Below, one piece after another: positions 5,708 through 7,283 of a stretch of 7,283 bases of DNA. This stretch comes from Candidatus Fibrimonadales bacterium (lineage in GTDB: Bacteria; Fibrobacterota; Fibrobacteria; Fibrobacterales; Fibrobacteraceae). Numbering within the stretch: the stretch's first letter is position 1; every line of letters starts with the position of its first letter. The notes below the pieces were generated by a model that made no database searches, was not told the DNA's origin, and was given only the letters and a program-made list of their open reading frames with translations. The position numbers were made by a program, and so were the translations under genes. The stretch lies in NCBI GenBank assembly GCA_009788135.1, contig WQSA01000075.1, positions 1 to 7,283 of the forward strand. The letters run 5' to 3'.

Positions 5708-5713
5708 CTTCCA

Positions 5714-6646
5714 GTGTCTTCTCTCCTAGCAACCCTAGCCAGCAATTTTATTTTCGCCGTAATGCCTTCCACGCAAAGCGGAGAATTCTTGGCCGTTTCA
5801 AAACACGCTATAGATAAAATACAGGTAAACGAACAGCAATTCGGAGAAATACAAAGCTATCCGTTTCCAAAAGAATATTCGCTGGTCAATGATTTGGTTC
5901 CAGCTGCAATATGGTATTACGAAAATGGAAAACTTTATATGCCTTACTACGAAATTGAAAACGGGTATCACACAAAAAACGCTGGAACGGCAGAGTTTGC
6001 AAACGGAAAATTTAATTTAAAACTCGACACTTTAGAGCATAAAATACCAGATACAATCATGGTCAACGGCATAAAAGCTACCATAAATTCCACTGCAAAA
6101 ATAGGGAACGAAACCTTTTACGCAGCGCTCGGAATAGAAAGCCATTACGGATTCTTGCTGAAAAACAACGTAGCTCAGAATAGATCGGAATTTGTGATTG
6201 CAGTTACGGACTTCCCCATAAACAGCAGCGTTCAAGGGCTTGCAGTCGCAACCTATGGAAACGGAATCTTGTTCTCCGCAGACACAGGCAAAACATGGAA
6301 AAACCTGATGAACCGAAGCCCCGTTGGCAACAATCTCAAAACGATCCGAGCAGTGCCCAGCGTTTTAAGAGGGCAAAGCGCAACATCCCTGATTGCATAC
6401 AAAGTTTCAGAAAACTCAAAAATAACCATAGAAGTTTTTAGCTACGACATGAAAAAAATCCGCACAATAGTAAAAAATGCTCTGCGCCTGGCAGACCCAG
6501 TCCGCAGCTCAAACCCAAGCGAAGACATCTGGGACGGAAGAGACGATAGCGGCCGCCACGCCGCAATGGGCACATACTATATAAAAGTCAGCGACAACCA
6601 CGGAAACACAGGCTGGACAAAAGCGATGAGCCTGGGAGGAAACTGA
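5714..6646 (+). CDS. Exported protein with Asp-box and C-terminal FlgD-Ig-like domain
   Basis: With a GTG start the product is 310 residues. Its N-terminus (SSLLATLASNFIFAVM) is a hydrophobic, signal-like segment but lacks basic residues. A TTG at 5675 would add MTKVEKRIFYFLP and give a textbook signal peptide, so the start is uncertain. Residues about 30-185 are not recognised and look beta-rich. An Asp-box, SADTGKTW (188-195), matches the S-x-D-x-G-x-T-W turn of BNR/sialidase-like propellers. About 212-306 resembles the FlgD Ig-like fold seen at the C-terminus of many secreted proteins: SLIAYKVSENSKITIEVFSY (225-244), WDGRDDSG (273-280) and MGTYYIKV (285-292). Such domains are common in type IX-secreted or surface proteins, though a canonical sorting signal cannot be confirmed by eye. 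It is followed after 2 bases by a PorV-like gene, so the two are surely co-transcribed. Function is unknown; export to periplasm or surface is inferred. Confidence 0.8.
   Translation: MSSLLATLASNFIFAVMPSTQSGEFLAVSKHAIDKIQVNEQQFGEIQSYPFPKEYSLVNDLVPAAIWYYENGKLYMPYYEIENGYHTKNAGTAEFANGKFNLKLDTLEHKIPDTIMVNGIKATINSTAKIGNETFYAALGIESHYGFLLKNNVAQNRSEFVIAVTDFPINSSVQGLAVATYGNGILFSADTGKTWKNLMNRSPVGNNLKTIRAVPSVLRGQSATSLIAYKVSENSKITIEVFSYDMKKIRTIVKNALRLADPVRSSNPSEDIWDGRDDSGRHAAMGTYYIKVSDNHGNTGWTKAMSLGGN
6634..6639 (+). promoter_or_regulatory. Shine-Dalgarno sequence for the PorV-like gene
   Basis: GGGAGG, inside the last codons of the FlgD-Ig gene, lies 9 bases before the GTG at 6649. It supports that non-ATG start and, like nusB, shows an internal cistron using SD-led initiation. 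Confidence 0.65.
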
Positions 6647-6648
6647 TA

Positions 6649-7283
6649 GTGCGCTGGTTAATTTTAATTCTCGCCGTTTTTGCTTATGCAGAAAAGCAAG
6701 CGTCTCTGGGAAGCATGGACGCAGTAGCCGAGCGAATGGGAGCGGGCTCAAGAGAACTTGCCAAGGGAAACGCTGCTGCTGCAGATACATCAACTTTTTC
6801 CGCAGCGTACTGGAACCCCGGAATGTTGGCATTTAAGCGAGATTTGGCAATCGCTTTGCATGCAGAGAACCGCAGTTTAAACAGAGCCGGCGGTTCATTT
6901 GGAATTGAGGGAGCAACAGGAAACAGAATGGGCGTTGGAATGGCGATTCTGTTTAGAGGCGATACGGATTTTCTGCTCATAGACGAAGATGACAATGACC
7001 GGGGAACCGCTGCGCCATTTTTTATGCTGGGATATGCAGGGCTTGGATACAGGCTCAGCAAAGCAGACGGAATAGGAGTTTCGCTTTCCATAGCCTACGA
7101 TCGGCTTGGGCTTGGCAGCGAATGGGGCGTTATGAACGAATATCAAAGCCCGCTTTCTATTGATGTTGGCTGGTTCAGATTCTGGAATGCGAAATGGCAA
7201 AGCGGTTTGCAAATTCGCAATCTGGGCCTAAACTCAAAACTCTCCGCTTCTTGGCGCAGAAATCCGAGCAGAGACAACTCGTT
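6649..7283 (+). CDS. PorV/FadL-like outer-membrane barrel protein, partial (cut by right edge)
   Basis: From the GTG at 6649 the frame stays open for 211 codons to the window end. The product begins MRWLILILAVFAYA, a short signal peptide probably cut after AYA. The mature N-terminus contains GAGSRELAKGNAAAADT (31-47) and YWNPGMLAF (54-62). This is the signature of PorV/PorQ-type and related FadL-like outer-membrane proteins, which usually read G-A-R-x-x-x-M-G-x-A-x-x-A-x-x-D with a downstream W-N-P-A-x-L. The rest shows alternating polar and aromatic residues with Gly turns (MGVGMAILF, MLGYAGLGYRLS, SIDVGWFRFW), as expected of transmembrane beta-strands. Only about the first half of the protein is likely present. 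It starts 2 bases after the FlgD-Ig gene stop. PorV binds and shuttles type IX cargo in Bacteroidota; whether this paralogue does so is inference. A general FadL-type porin is the alternative. Confidence 0.82.
   Translation, partial: MRWLILILAVFAYAEKQASLGSMDAVAERMGAGSRELAKGNAAAADTSTFSAAYWNPGMLAFKRDLAIALHAENRSLNRAGGSFGIEGATGNRMGVGMAILFRGDTDFLLIDEDDNDRGTAAPFFMLGYAGLGYRLSKADGIGVSLSIAYDRLGLGSEWGVMNEYQSPLSIDVGWFRFWNAKWQSGLQIRNLGLNSKLSASWRRNPSRDNS

Noticed and set aside
5462..5713. N-terminal extension of the FlgD-Ig gene back to an ATG at 5462
   Set aside because: This part is antisense to the conserved deaminase domain of ribD, has no signal-peptide logic, and would place the divergent promoters inside a gene.
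6509..7212. Minus-strand open frames opposite the PorV-like gene
   Set aside because: No recognisable domains. The plus strand has a signal peptide, a Shine-Dalgarno site, the YWNPGML signature and tight operon spacing.

Overview
The window reads as chromosomal DNA from a Gram-negative bacterium, most likely a member of the Fibrobacterota (a Fibrobacter-like gut lineage). That placement is an inference. It rests on a lipoprotein whose Cys-rich modules are joined by poly-Ser/Gly-Asn linkers, on a secreted FlgD-Ig-like protein next to a PorV-like outer-membrane protein, and on an AT-rich promoter style. No rRNA, tRNA, CRISPR array, transposase or phage gene was seen. Coding density is high and every intergenic gap is under 100 bases.

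Layout, left to right. At the left edge on the minus strand are the first 30 codons of an alanyl-tRNA synthetase gene (alaS). Next, also on the minus strand, is a six-helix YihY/BrkB-family inner-membrane protein. A divergent promoter pair around 1192-1211 separates it from guaB (IMP dehydrogenase, plus strand). After guaB comes ribH (lumazine synthase) with its own promoter, overlapping nusB by one base (TAATG). A GC-rich hairpin ends the nusB unit and separates it from a convergent minus-strand gene for an unrecognised Cys-rich repeat lipoprotein. Upstream of that lipoprotein gene on the same strand is ribD (bifunctional riboflavin deaminase/reductase, with a compact reductase domain). A second divergent promoter pair (5681-5707) drives ribD leftward and, rightward, a two-gene unit: an Asp-box plus FlgD-Ig-like exported protein, then a PorV/FadL-like outer-membrane protein cut by the right edge.

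The genes are mostly housekeeping: nucleotide synthesis (GuaB), riboflavin synthesis (RibH, RibD), transcription antitermination (NusB) and translation (AlaRS). Three cell-envelope genes are mixed in: the lipoprotein, the FlgD-Ig protein and the PorV-like protein. The last two may belong to a type IX-like secretion or surface-display function.

The most striking non-gene signal is a ten-base element, TTTCTA(C/T)(A/C/T)TT. It sits 6-10 bases before the start codon of six genes (alaS, yihY-like, guaB, ribH, ribD, FlgD-Ig gene), and none of these has a Shine-Dalgarno sequence. It looks like a -10 box placed so that transcripts begin at or within a few bases of the start codon (leaderless or nearly so). 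The downstream operon genes (nusB, PorV-like) and the lipoprotein gene do have Shine-Dalgarno sequences. The window therefore seems to use two modes of translation initiation.
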